53,318 bases of DNA from Bacillota bacterium (GCA_012837335.1 DURM01000078.1:1-53318); one strand, 5' to 3'. Positions 19,529 to 28,367 are shown, numbered from the stretch's first letter. The notes: generated by a model not told the origin, from the letters alone. Translations and numbers: made by a program.

Positions 19529-19933
19529 GTGAGTGCAGTAGCAAATACGGAAACATATTATGGTACCGGCAGAAGAAAAAAATCTGTTGCTCGTGTGCGT
19601 CTCTTACCAGGAAACGGTAAGGTGATTATCAACGGGCGTGATATAGAAGACTACTTTGGCAGAGCAGTACTCCGCACTATCTTAATGCAGCCACTAGTAT
19701 TAACCAATACTGACGGTAAATACGATGTGATTGCTAACGTTCACGGCGGCGGCACAACAGGACAAGCAGGCGCTATCCGCCACGGCATTGCCAGAGCACT
19801 GCTGCAGGCTGATCCTGAACTGAGAGCTCCGCTCAAGAAAGCTGGATATCTCACTCGCGATCCGCGGATGAAGGAAAGAAAGAAATACGGTTTGAAAAAA
19901 GCGCGGAAAGCACCTCAATTCTCCAAGCGTTAA
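19529..19933 (+). CDS. rpsI: 30S ribosomal protein S9
   Basis: S9 (134 residues). It shows [21 protein letters not shown] and the C-terminal tail [11 protein letters not shown] that touches P-site tRNA. The start is GTG at 19529 after AGAGAGGGGGC. It forms a two-gene unit with rplM and is followed by a strong terminator. Confidence 0.98.
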   Translation: MSAVANTETYYGTGRRKKSVARVRLLPGNGKVIINGRDIEDYFGRAVLRTILMQPLVLTNTDGKYDVIANVHGGGTTGQAGAIRHGIARALLQADPELRAPLKKAGYLTRDPRMKERKKYGLKKARKAPQFSKR

Positions 19934-19947
19934 TTTTCAGATCAAAA

Positions 19948-22185
19948 TTACCCCGGAATATTCCGGGGTTTTTTTATTGCTTCGGCTTCAGCTTCTGGCA
20001 GAGGCTGAAGCGGCTCTTGAGGTTGAACTGGCGGCGGTTCCGGCTCCTGCTGAGGCGGCATTGGCGGAACTTCTGGCACCTCCTCCGGTTCTGTGGGCAG
20101 GATGGGTTCTTCCGGCGCAGGCTGCTCAGGCTGCACCGGAGGTTGCTGGGGAGCTTCCGGCTCCACTGGCACCTGCGGTTCCTCTGGTGTGGGTTCTATT
20201 GGTTCTTCCGGCACCTCTGGTTCTGGCTGTTCCTGCTCCGGCTCGGGAGTTTCAGGCAATTCAGGAATAGGCAGCTGCCGCTCCTGCCTGGGAGTCCAAT
20301 CGATGGCGCAGGGAGCGCGCTCGGTGGGAACGGTTCCTTCAATGAAGGCATCAAGTTCGGTCCATTCACACCGCTCCGTAGCTAAGAGTCCTGTAAACAC
20401 ATCAATCATTACATCTGTCACAATCAGCGAAGGCACGGGAAAATCGCGGGCTGGCTTATCTTCCAAAGCCCGGTTGATAAACTCAGCCCAGATTGGTCCG
20501 GCAATCGATCCTCCGTAGCCTTCAATGGGTGAGTTATCATCGTTGCCCATAAACACACCCACTGCAATGTCGGGAGTAAAGCCCACAAACCACAAATCCC
20601 GCTGATTATTAGTAGTACCTGACTTCCCTGCTGATGGACGCTCGATCGGAACCACGGACCCGGTTCCATAGTCCATAACCGCCTGGAGCATATCACTGAC
20701 AAGATAAGCCTGCTGCGGCGATAAAACTTGCTTTTTGTCAGGTCGGTAATCATACAGCACGGTTCCTTCTTGGTCCACGATCCTGACAATTGGGTTGGGA
20801 GCAAAGTATGCCCCCCCGTTAGCGAAGGGGACAAAAGCTGCAGTCATTTCCAGGGGAGTGACCCCATTGGTTAGTCCTCCTAGCGCCAAGGCAAGGTTGC
20901 GGTCTTCTTGAGGCAGCTCGATCCCCACTTCCTTGGCAAATTTGAAAACGGCGGAAATGCCGATCTCATTTAGAGTCCAGACGGCTGCGTTATTCAGGGA
21001 CATGGCAATCGCGTGTTTCATGGTTACCGGACCCCAATAGGCTTCTCCATGATTATCGGGCTTGTAGCCGCTGTACTCTCGGGGGATGTCTTCGACAATC
21101 GAGTTTACCTGCCAGCCTTCTTTAATGGCTGCGGCATAGATGATCGGTTTAAACACCGACCCAGGCTGACGCCGGGCGTTTACCGCGCGGTTAAACTGGC
21201 TTTCTTGATAACTGCGGCCGCCCACCAAGGCTAAAACAGTGCCATCCTGGGGGTCTAGCGCGACCAGGGCGCCTTGATGCTCTTGTTCGCTGAAGATCTC
21301 TTCTGCAATTTTCTGCATCTCTAAATCAAGGGATGTATGTACTCTAAGTCCACTGCTGAATACAGCGGTTTCGCCAAACTGCTCCATCAGGATTTGGCTT
21401 ACCCAATCCAGAAAGTAGCGGGCGGTGCCGCCGGTAAGCTCTGCTAGTTTAACCGGTGTGAATTTGGCTCGTTCTGCTTCGTCCGGCTCTAAATATCCCA
21501 CAGCCACCATTCGGTCAAGGACAATACTGCGCCGATTCAACGCCCTTTCCATGTGCTTATAGGGCGAGTAAGAGGAGGGAGCCTGCAGCAGACCGGCCAG
21601 GAGACTGCTTTCGCCTAAATTCAGCTCCGATACTGATTTATCAAAATAAGTGCGGGCAGCGCTTTCTACTCCGTAGCCTCCTTCGCCGAAGTAGGAAGAG
21701 TTAAGATAAAGCTCTAAAATCTGATCTTTAGAATAGCGAGCTTCCAAAAGCACTGCTAAAGCCAGCTCCTCAAGCTTGCGAGCTAGGGTCTTCCGCGGAT
21801 GCAGGAAGAGGTTCTTGGCCACCTGCTGGGTAATTGTACTACCTCCCTGTACGGTATCGCCTGCTCGGAGATTAGCAAAGACAGCCCTGATGATTCCAAT
21901 CACATCAACCCCAGCGTGCTGGTAAAACCGGCTGTCTTCCACAGCTACTACGGCGTTGGCCAGGTCTTTCGGCACCTCATCAATGGTAACATAGCGTCCG
22001 TTTTCGCCCAGTGTGCCAATTAGTTTTCCTTCTCGATCAAAGATGGACGCAGTCTGCAGCGGTGCTCCGATATCAAAGTCCTTTAGGGTGAAGTAACCTT
22101 TAACAAAGACAACTACCAGCGGCAGCAGCATCAAAAGAATTAGAGCCAGAATTGTATAGCGATAGCGTTTGATCCATGTCAGCAT
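19948..22185 (-). CDS. Class A penicillin-binding protein (PBP1a-like)
   Basis: A bifunctional peptidoglycan synthase of 745 residues. After a basic N-terminus and one membrane segment (about 10-32), the GT51 glycosyltransferase shows EDSRFYQHAGVD and GGSTITQQVAKNLFLHPRK. The transpeptidase has the catalytic Ser in PGSVFKP, the SLNNA motif and KSGTTN. The last ~100 residues are a Pro/Glu/Gln-rich low-complexity tail, likely flexible and outside the cell. ATG 22185 is eight bases from GAGGTGA; an in-frame GTG at 22197 is the alternative. The final codons form the rpsI terminator. Confidence 0.95.
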   Translation of the reverse strand: MLTWIKRYRYTILALILLMLLPLVVVFVKGYFTLKDFDIGAPLQTASIFDREGKLIGTLGENGRYVTIDEVPKDLANAVVAVEDSRFYQHAGVDVIGIIRAVFANLRAGDTVQGGSTITQQVAKNLFLHPRKTLARKLEELALAVLLEARYSKDQILELYLNSSYFGEGGYGVESAARTYFDKSVSELNLGESSLLAGLLQAPSSYSPYKHMERALNRRSIVLDRMVAVGYLEPDEAERAKFTPVKLAELTGGTARYFLDWVSQILMEQFGETAVFSSGLRVHTSLDLEMQKIAEEIFSEQEHQGALVALDPQDGTVLALVGGRSYQESQFNRAVNARRQPGSVFKPIIYAAAIKEGWQVNSIVEDIPREYSGYKPDNHGEAYWGPVTMKHAIAMSLNNAAVWTLNEIGISAVFKFAKEVGIELPQEDRNLALALGGLTNGVTPLEMTAAFVPFANGGAYFAPNPIVRIVDQEGTVLYDYRPDKKQVLSPQQAYLVSDMLQAVMDYGTGSVVPIERPSAGKSGTTNNQRDLWFVGFTPDIAVGVFMGNDDNSPIEGYGGSIAGPIWAEFINRALEDKPARDFPVPSLIVTDVMIDVFTGLLATERCEWTELDAFIEGTVPTERAPCAIDWTPRQERQLPIPELPETPEPEQEQPEPEVPEEPIEPTPEEPQVPVEPEAPQQPPVQPEQPAPEEPILPTEPEEVPEVPPMPPQQEPEPPPVQPQEPLQPLPEAEAEAIKKPRNIPG
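19951..19977 (+). terminator. Strong terminator of rplM-rpsI, inside the PBP 3' end
   Basis: CCCCGGAA-TA-TTCCGGGG followed by seven T. On the other strand the same bases encode the last residues of the penicillin-binding protein (PRNIPG, stop at 19948). On the minus strand the hairpin is followed by TAATTTTG, so it may act in both directions. Confidence 0.9.
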
Positions 22186-22260
22186 TCCCGCATTCACCTC
22201 ATTGTTAGTATCTGCGGGAATTTATTTTTCAACTCATCTTTTCATCTCTAAAATTTAAAC

Positions 22261-22295
22261 AAGGAGGTTAAGCTATCAGTAAAGATGCGGATTAA
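22261..22295 (+). promoter_or_regulatory. Orphan Shine-Dalgarno with possible mini leader ORF before sleB
   Basis: A perfect AAGGAGG (22261-22267) has no ATG, GTG or TTG at a workable distance. Seven bases on stands ATC, followed by AGT AAA GAT GCG GAT TAA (22278-22295). The stop runs into AAAAGGAGGG, the ribosome-binding site of sleB. This could be a six-codon leader started at AUC, a ribosome-standby site, or chance. An ATG at 22285 is too far from the SD and out of frame with sleB. Confidence 0.3.
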
Positions 22296-22309
22296 AAGGA
22301 GGGTTTCGG

Positions 22310-22807
22310 GTGCGATTGAAGTGGAAGCAGCAGTATTATCGCTATGCTGTGCTGTGCCTGGCTGTAGTCGCAGGCTTGGTACTTTACGCAGTTAACCGTG
22401 GGACACCGCCATCCAAGCCGGATGAAAAGGACAAGCAGCCCCGGATTTCTATTAAAGACAATGAGCTTGATCTGTTGGCACGGGCTGTGCATGCCGAGGC
22501 TAAGGGTGAGCCGTATGAGGGTATGGTTGCGGTTGCTGCCGTGATTCTCAACCGCGTTGACCATCCTGAGTTTCCCAACACTATTGCCGGAGTGATCTAT
22601 GAGCCGCTGGCTTTTCAGGTAGTGGCTAACGGTACAATCAACCAGGAACCGGATGAGGCTGCCCGGCAGGCCGCCTACGAGGCACTGCATGGACTTGATC
22701 CCACCAACGGCGCATTATACTTTTATAATCCCAATAAAACCCAGAATCGCTGGATTCGTTCGCGGCCAGTTATGAAGACTATCGGTAAGCATATCTTTGC
22801 AGGTTAG
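22310..22807 (+). CDS. sleB: Spore cortex-lytic enzyme SleB-like (cell wall hydrolase)
   Basis: A 165-residue protein from GTG 22310 (after AAAAGGAGGG). Residues 10-27 form a membrane anchor or signal segment. From about residue 47 the SleB/Hydrolase_2 domain runs to the end: LARAVHAEAKGEPYEGMVAV with the catalytic Glu, AAVILNRVDHPEFPNT, GALYFYNPNKT and RPVMKTIGKHIFAG. It lacks the N-terminal peptidoglycan-binding repeat of B. subtilis SleB. The next gene is ypeB, its known partner, which supports a role in spore germination. Confidence 0.9.
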   Translation: MRLKWKQQYYRYAVLCLAVVAGLVLYAVNRGTPPSKPDEKDKQPRISIKDNELDLLARAVHAEAKGEPYEGMVAVAAVILNRVDHPEFPNTIAGVIYEPLAFQVVANGTINQEPDEAARQAAYEALHGLDPTNGALYFYNPNKTQNRWIRSRPVMKTIGKHIFAG

Positions 22808-22817
22808 GAGTGGGATA

Positions 22818-24107
22818 ATGGGGCGATTAAAAACTTTTGGAGCTTGGGTTTTAGTATTCGGACTGCTGCTGTTCGGCATCAGTCAATATTATTTAAACCA
22901 AACATATCGGATGCAGCTGGAAGCGGGGTATCAGCGGGCATTTCGAGAGTTAGCGATCCATGTTGCTGGTTTAGAGACTGAGCTCAGTAAGCTGTTAGTA
23001 AGCAGCTCGCCTAAACTGCAGCTGGAAAGCGCAGCCAACATCCTCCGCTTAGTTTATGCTTCCCAGGCTAATCTTGGGCAGCTGCCGATCAACAGCTTAA
23101 ATCTTACTCGAACCGAAAACCTTCTGGCCGAAATTCAGGCAGCTGCAGTAAATGCAGCTCAAAGCGGTTTTAAGCTTGAAGATAAATTGACCAATCTGTA
23201 TCAACAGGTTCAATATCTTAATGGTGAGCTCCAAACGCAGCTGGCCCTTGGAGAACGGCGGACCAGCTGGGTAGACTGGCGCCGCTATGTCCAGACATCA
23301 ATCTCCCGAGCCGTTGTTGAACCGGATGAGCGCTATCCCCTGATGCAGGCATTAGTCATGATTGAAGATGGCATGGAGCGGTTTGTCGACTCTAATTTTC
23401 CCAGTGAGTTGGGCCGGCTGCAAGGACCGCTGCCTACAGGTGATCCCATTGCCGAAGCCGAAGCTAAGGCAGCTGCCGAGGCATTTCTCCCGGAAGCAGA
23501 AATAAAGCGGGAAGCAGCTGTAACTAATCAGACAGAAGGGCCGCTGCCTACCTTTACAGTAACCATGACAGCAGCAGACCAAAGTCCGGTAATAATAGAA
23601 GTCTCCAAGCTGGGAGGACATGTTTTATGGATGACTAATCCCCGCATTGTTGAGTCGAATCGGCTCGGTAAAGATGAAATGGTTGAAAAGGCAGAAGCGT
23701 TTCTGAACGAGCGGGGATTTCCCAAGCTGGAACTGATAGAAACAGATTTAAGATTAAATCGCCTGATGTGCAGTTATGCGCTGCTGGAAGACGGAGTAGT
23801 GATTTATCCGCAGCACCTGAAAGTACAGGTTGCCGCGGATAATGGCGAAATTGTTGGTTTCCAGGGTTCAGCCTACCACAGCTTCAAAAACACTAGAGAT
23901 CTGATTCCGAAGCTGACAGCGGCAGAAGCGCAGCAGTTTATTAAGGAATCTGCCGAGATTATAAGCCAGCGCTTGGCGGTAATTCTAGACTCGAATTTTA
24001 ACGAGGTGCTGACTTATGAATTTCGTGTAAACCATGGATCTGATCAATTCTTAATTTACATCAACGCCGCTGATGGCGCAGAAGTAAAAATCACCCGGAT
24101 CGAGTAA
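22818..24107 (+). CDS. ypeB: Germination protein YpeB-like
   Basis: A 429-residue protein starting MGRLKTFGAWVLVFGLLLFG, a membrane anchor. The N-terminal region (to about 190) is helical, followed by PepSY-like repeats with ITRIE-type ends (about 230-429). In Bacillus YpeB stabilises SleB in the spore and is cut during germination. ATG 22818 follows GGTTAGGAGTGGGATA. The 3' end overlaps the convergent dnaE gene by 17 nt. Confidence 0.88.
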   Translation: MGRLKTFGAWVLVFGLLLFGISQYYLNQTYRMQLEAGYQRAFRELAIHVAGLETELSKLLVSSSPKLQLESAANILRLVYASQANLGQLPINSLNLTRTENLLAEIQAAAVNAAQSGFKLEDKLTNLYQQVQYLNGELQTQLALGERRTSWVDWRRYVQTSISRAVVEPDERYPLMQALVMIEDGMERFVDSNFPSELGRLQGPLPTGDPIAEAEAKAAAEAFLPEAEIKREAAVTNQTEGPLPTFTVTMTAADQSPVIIEVSKLGGHVLWMTNPRIVESNRLGKDEMVEKAEAFLNERGFPKLELIETDLRLNRLMCSYALLEDGVVIYPQHLKVQVAADNGEIVGFQGSAYHSFKNTRDLIPKLTAAEAQQFIKESAEIISQRLAVILDSNFNEVLTYEFRVNHGSDQFLIYINAADGAEVKITRIE

Positions 24108-27100
24108 GGGGCATAATTCTTTCGGCCACAAGACTTACTTCCTTGCCTCCACGGCTGGAAACCGTGCCTTCAACAATTAGGAGAGGATGCTGGTACAGGT
24201 TTTCTCCATAGCGCTGATAAACATTTTCAAATACGGTTACATCAAGAAGTCCAAACTCATCTTCAAGGGTAAGAAAGACGACGATTTTACCGCTGCGGGT
24301 TGGCGGCCGGTGCGGCCGGATTACATAGCCAGCTGTTTTGACTTTAGCTCCTTCTGCCTGCTTCTTAACATCGCGGCTGGAGGCAAACTTTCGCTGCGCA
24401 AGCCGTGGTCTAAAGAAGTCCATTACATGTGTCGAAGCAGATAAATTAAGCACTTCAAATTCTAACATCCACCGCTGCCACGGCGTAAAATCCGGCAGCG
24501 CCTGTTCTTGAGCTGATTCTAAAAGAAAGAGACTGCCCTGCCTGTTGCTAAGATAATTGGGCAGCTGCCATAACAGAGAGCGGCGGTTTGGGGTAAAACT
24601 ATCAAAAGCGCCGGCTAGAATCAGGTTTTCGATCACATCTTTACTCACATTTGTGCGGAATACAAAATCCGATAGGGCAATAAAAGGCTGCTTTTGGCGC
24701 TGGGCAAGAATCGAATCAATAAATTTGGCCTCCATGCCTTTGACCTGTTTTAAGCCGATTCGGATGGAATTGTCATCAGCTGTGAAATCAGCCTCGCTTA
24801 GATTGATATCAAGGGGCAGAATGGTAATGCCCCGCTGGCGCGCCTGGACGCACAGGGTGTTCGGCGGATAAAAGCCCAGCGGCTGGTGATTGAGCAGGGC
24901 TGCGTAAAACTGAGCCGGATAGTGTTTGAGCAGATAAGCGGTTTTATAAGCGGTATCGGCAAAAGCTGCCGCGTGGGCTTCGCAGAATCCATAGCCGGCA
25001 TAGCCCAAAATATAAGAGAAGATGATTTCGGCGGTTTCTTTACTGACACCATTAGCAACCGCTTTGCTGATAAAAAGCTCGCCGATTTGGTCCATCTCAT
25101 TTTGAGAGCGGAATTTCGACATGACTCGGCGCAGCCGATCCGATTCTCCCGGAGTGAAGCCGGCGATCTCGGTGGCAATTTCAATTACCTGCTCCTGATA
25201 AAGCACCACACCGTAGGTATCTTTGAGGATCGGTTCCAGCTTGGGATGAATATAAGTGGGCCGTTCTAACCCGTGACGGCGGGCGATGAACGGTTCAACC
25301 ATGTTGCCCTTGATCGGTCCGGGGCGGATGAGAGCTACGCTGGCTACAATATCCTCAATATTGTCAGCTAGAAGCCGCGCCTGGAGATTGCGCTGGGCCG
25401 GACTTTCTAACTGAAAAACGCCGACAGTATCACCGCTGTTCAGCATCTGGTAAGTTGCGGCATCATCTAAAGGAATTTGGTCATAGCTGAAATTATGCTC
25501 TGCTTTCAAAGCTGTGTCCACCTCATGCACAGCCGATAATGTTCGCAGCGAGAGGAGATCAAGTTTAATCAAACCCAGATCTTCAATGGTATTTTTATCG
25601 AACTGAGTAATCAGCACTCCCTTGGCGGAAGGCTGGAGCGGAGTAACCGCATTCAAAGGCGGTCCGCTTACCACCATACCGCCTAAATGGGTTCCCATAT
25701 GGCGGGGAATACCGGTTAACTGCTCACACAGATCGATAAGCTCGCGGTACTGCTCCTGTTTGAGGGGATGATTCTTAAGCTCCGGCAGGGTTTTCAAAAC
25801 CTTGCGGATTCCATCGGCCGGAATGTAGGAAGGAATATTGCGGGTCAGCTGCTTAATTTCCCCTTCGCTCAAGCCGAAAGCTTTGCCCAAATCCCGCAGT
25901 GCAGAGCGGGCATGGTAGGTTGCAAAAGTGCAGACGGAAGCAGTGTGCTCTTCGCCATATTTTTCATAAACATAGGCAGCGATTTGATCTCTTTTGGCCG
26001 CATCAAAATCCACATCGATATCAGGCTTGCGGGCCTGTTCAAGGCTTAAAAATCGCTCAAACAAGAGATTGCGGGCAATCGAATCAACATTTGTAATGCC
26101 TAAACAGTAAGCAACCGCAGAATCTGCGGCAGAACCGCGCCCCGCGTAGCGAATATTATTTCTGCGGGCATAGGCGGTAATATCCCAGACCACCAGAAAA
26201 TAATCATTGACATCCAGCTGGTCGATAATGCTGAGCTCATGATTTAAGCGCTTTTCAATCCTAGGAGTGATTCTGCCATATCTCTTCACCGCTCCCCGGA
26301 AGACCAAGTGCCGCAGCAGCTGTCCGGCGGAACGGAATCCTTTTGGCAGGGGATACCTGGGAAAAAGATTGCGGTCAAGTGTTAAGGAAACTTCGCAGCG
26401 CTCCGCTATTTCTTTGGTGTTGGCAATCGCCTCAGGGTATTGTCTGAACCTCTGCGCCATTTCTGCCGGTGAAGCAAAATAGTTCTCTGCATTTAACGGC
26501 CGCTCAGGATGAATGTCGTTCAGCTGAGTTAAAGTTCGGGCGCAGACCATTAAATCATACAGCCGGAAATCATGTTTAGCAAGGTAATGCACATCATTGG
26601 TGGCAGCGAGAGGAAGCTTAACATGCTCGCTTAGTTCGGCAATTGCTGCCAAAACAGTCTTGGTTTTCGGCAGATAGCTGTTGATCATCTCCAAGTAAAT
26701 GTTTTCTCGGCCGAAAATCCCGATCAGCTTCTTTACATGCTCAAGCGCCGCCTGGTATTTTCCCCTGAGCAGCGCCTGCCACAGGGCTGACCGGCGGCAG
26801 CCGGTGAGCACCAACAGACCCTGATGGCAGGCGGACAGATCTTCCCAGGTGACGATGGGCTGTTTGCGGTCTACTTGGAATCCGGCGGTAAGCAGCCGGC
26901 AGATGTTCTGATAGCCCAAGCTGTTTTGGGCTAACAAGGTGAGGTGATATCCGCCTTCGATCGTGATTTCTACCCCTTGAATCGGCTTAATTCCCAGCGC
27001 AAGAGCTGTTCTATGAAATTCTACCGCGCCGCTGACATTATTGTGATCGGTTAAAGCTACTGCCGGGATGCCGAGTTCGGCGGCCCGTTCCAGATATGCG

Positions 27101-27162
27101 GTGGGCGAAGCAGTGCCGCTTAGAAAAGAATAAAAGGAGTGCACATGTAAGTGGGCAAACAT
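24091..27162 (-). CDS. dnaE: DNA polymerase III alpha subunit, DnaE2-like (translesion)
   Basis: A C-family polymerase of 1023 residues. The PHP domain begins FAHLHVHSFYSFLSGTASP; the palm has GRGSAADSAVAYCLG (about 342-355) and the catalytic Asp triplet in PDIDVDFD (380-387); GYGFCEAHAAAFADTAY and a C-terminal OB fold (about 925-1010) follow. The length is shorter than replicative DnaE1 and fits DnaE2. It follows an ImuB-like gene and a LexA-type promoter, so error-prone repair synthesis is the best reading; a replicative role cannot be excluded. ATG 27162 is six bases from AGGTG; ATG 27168 and GTG 27171 are also in frame. Confidence 0.88.
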   Translation of the reverse strand: MFAHLHVHSFYSFLSGTASPTAYLERAAELGIPAVALTDHNNVSGAVEFHRTALALGIKPIQGVEITIEGGYHLTLLAQNSLGYQNICRLLTAGFQVDRKQPIVTWEDLSACHQGLLVLTGCRRSALWQALLRGKYQAALEHVKKLIGIFGRENIYLEMINSYLPKTKTVLAAIAELSEHVKLPLAATNDVHYLAKHDFRLYDLMVCARTLTQLNDIHPERPLNAENYFASPAEMAQRFRQYPEAIANTKEIAERCEVSLTLDRNLFPRYPLPKGFRSAGQLLRHLVFRGAVKRYGRITPRIEKRLNHELSIIDQLDVNDYFLVVWDITAYARRNNIRYAGRGSAADSAVAYCLGITNVDSIARNLLFERFLSLEQARKPDIDVDFDAAKRDQIAAYVYEKYGEEHTASVCTFATYHARSALRDLGKAFGLSEGEIKQLTRNIPSYIPADGIRKVLKTLPELKNHPLKQEQYRELIDLCEQLTGIPRHMGTHLGGMVVSGPPLNAVTPLQPSAKGVLITQFDKNTIEDLGLIKLDLLSLRTLSAVHEVDTALKAEHNFSYDQIPLDDAATYQMLNSGDTVGVFQLESPAQRNLQARLLADNIEDIVASVALIRPGPIKGNMVEPFIARRHGLERPTYIHPKLEPILKDTYGVVLYQEQVIEIATEIAGFTPGESDRLRRVMSKFRSQNEMDQIGELFISKAVANGVSKETAEIIFSYILGYAGYGFCEAHAAAFADTAYKTAYLLKHYPAQFYAALLNHQPLGFYPPNTLCVQARQRGITILPLDINLSEADFTADDNSIRIGLKQVKGMEAKFIDSILAQRQKQPFIALSDFVFRTNVSKDVIENLILAGAFDSFTPNRRSLLWQLPNYLSNRQGSLFLLESAQEQALPDFTPWQRWMLEFEVLNLSASTHVMDFFRPRLAQRKFASSRDVKKQAEGAKVKTAGYVIRPHRPPTRSGKIVVFLTLEDEFGLLDVTVFENVYQRYGENLYQHPLLIVEGTVSSRGGKEVSLVAERIMPLTRSG

Positions 27163-27180
27163 TTCCATCACCTAACTGCA

Positions 27181-27420
27181 TCAATCATAAATTTTATAAA
27201 GCACCCAGCGGGATTGATCAGGATAATGGTGCAGCTCGAATAAAACCGCCTCTGAAATAACCCGGTAAACATGCAGCTCCGGTTCCTCCAGCCACCACTG
27301 CCCGGATTCCCGCCAGTATTCTGCGATTAGGTCTATTTTGTACGGGCGCTGGTAGATAAAGGCTTGGGGTTTATTCGCGGCGGTTTCAACGGTGATCTCG
27401 CTGTTGATGATCTTAGAGAT
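27181..27420 (-). CDS. Small DUF6504-like protein with no canonical start codon
   Basis: The 240-nt gap between the ImuB-like gene and dnaE is fully open on the minus strand from a TAG at 27439-27441 to TGA 27181-27183, yet contains no usable ATG, GTG or TTG. The translation has IYQRPYKIDLIAEYWRESGQ, then WWLEEPELHVYRV, LFELHHYP and a final WVLYKIYD. This pattern (WRE.G.WW, then FEL, then W.L..IYD) recalls DUF6504 proteins, which sit between imuB and dnaE2 in Actinobacteria. ATC 27420 lies seven bases after GGGAG and is my best start (79 residues); ATC 27411 or a frameshift from imuB are alternatives. Confidence 0.6.
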   Translation of the reverse strand: MSKIINSEITVETAANKPQAFIYQRPYKIDLIAEYWRESGQWWLEEPELHVYRVISEAVLFELHHYPDQSRWVLYKIYD

Positions 27421-28351
27421 AGGACTGCTCCCACATGGCTAAGATTTTTTCGCGGCGGGATGGTTTTAGCTGCACCAAAACACTGCTGAGCTGGGATTTT
27501 AAAGAAACAATTTTTCGACTAGTAGGATTTTCCCCAAAGATGTCTAATTGTTTATGTAGATGAGGAGCAAGATCCAACCCGGATATTTGTATTTGATCAA
27601 TCGGTTCATTGGGAATGGCTACCAGTAAAGAGCGATAAAATACATCCTGCTCTGCAGTGGGTGGATCAAAGCGGCGGATTGCAGTAAAATTTGTTCCGTT
27701 CTGCCGCCAGTCCAGGCGGATTTTAGCCGCAAGCAGCCGCCGGGAACGAAGCTGCTCAGCCACTGCGGTTAAACCCTGCCGCAGAAACAGCTCCAGCTGT
27801 GGTTGGCCCACTGGAGAAGCGATTTCTGGATCGGTCAAGAAATCGAACTCCCAATGAATTTTGATTGGTTTATCCGGAGTAAAGGGTTTGGGATCCTGAC
27901 CGCGGGCAATTTTGGCAAGCATTTCTGCATCACTGCCAAACTGGAGTCTTAAAGATTTTAAAGGCACTTGGGCCAGGGCTCCGAATGTATCGATCCCCAG
28001 CTTATTAAGCTGGGAAGTCTGCGGTAGATCCAGTAAATTAAGGGATAAGCCAGCAAGAAATGCGCTGCTTTCTGATCCCGGGATATAGGTATTTGCGCGG
28101 GTCAAGGCGGCTAGTTTAGCAATTATCTTACTGGCACCGGCACCCCAGATACCCGCAAGATAATTCTGCTTCAGCCGTGTTAGAAATTGAGCACCAAATT
28201 CAGCCGGCGCAAAGTGTTCTGGAAGACGGCAGTACCAAGTACAGGGCGTTTCAATTTCAATCTGTTCGGTCCAGCTGCGGCAGAACTGCAGCAGGTGTTC
28301 TCGCTGATCGGCTTCAATTGCTGCCCTGTTAATCTGACAGTAGACGATCAT
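27413..28351 (-). CDS. ImuB-like degenerate Y-family polymerase protein
   Basis: A 312-residue protein from ATG 28351. Residues 60-160 match the Y-family fingers/thumb: AGIWGAGASKIIAKLA, a helix-hairpin-helix-like NKLGIDTFGALAQVP and FGSDAEMLAKIARGQDP. The N-terminal catalytic palm, with its Asp and DE residues, is missing or shortened, so it is unlikely to be an active polymerase. QLDIFG at 268-273 looks like a beta-clamp-binding motif. ImuB is the inactive adaptor of the ImuA-ImuB-DnaE2 mutasome; no ImuA is seen nearby. It overlaps the small downstream ORF. Confidence 0.8.
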   Translation of the reverse strand: MIVYCQINRAAIEADQREHLLQFCRSWTEQIEIETPCTWYCRLPEHFAPAEFGAQFLTRLKQNYLAGIWGAGASKIIAKLAALTRANTYIPGSESSAFLAGLSLNLLDLPQTSQLNKLGIDTFGALAQVPLKSLRLQFGSDAEMLAKIARGQDPKPFTPDKPIKIHWEFDFLTDPEIASPVGQPQLELFLRQGLTAVAEQLRSRRLLAAKIRLDWRQNGTNFTAIRRFDPPTAEQDVFYRSLLVAIPNEPIDQIQISGLDLAPHLHKQLDIFGENPTSRKIVSLKSQLSSVLVQLKPSRREKILAMWEQSYL

Positions 28352-28367
28352 TTTCACCAACCCCTTA

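Noticed and set aside
20093-20518. Plus-strand Gly/Ser/Cys-rich open frame
   Set aside because: It is the complement of the Pro/Glu-rich PBP tail; composition bias explains the open frame.
22285-22395. ATG-started frame of 36 codons overlapping sleB
   Set aside because: The SD is 17 nt away, and the frame is out of register with the clear SleB frame.
27181-28351. A sequencing frameshift that splits one ImuB fusion protein into two
   Set aside because: Not excluded, but the ImuB-like frame ends normally and the small domain is a separate protein in actinobacterial cassettes, so a separate ORF is the simpler view.
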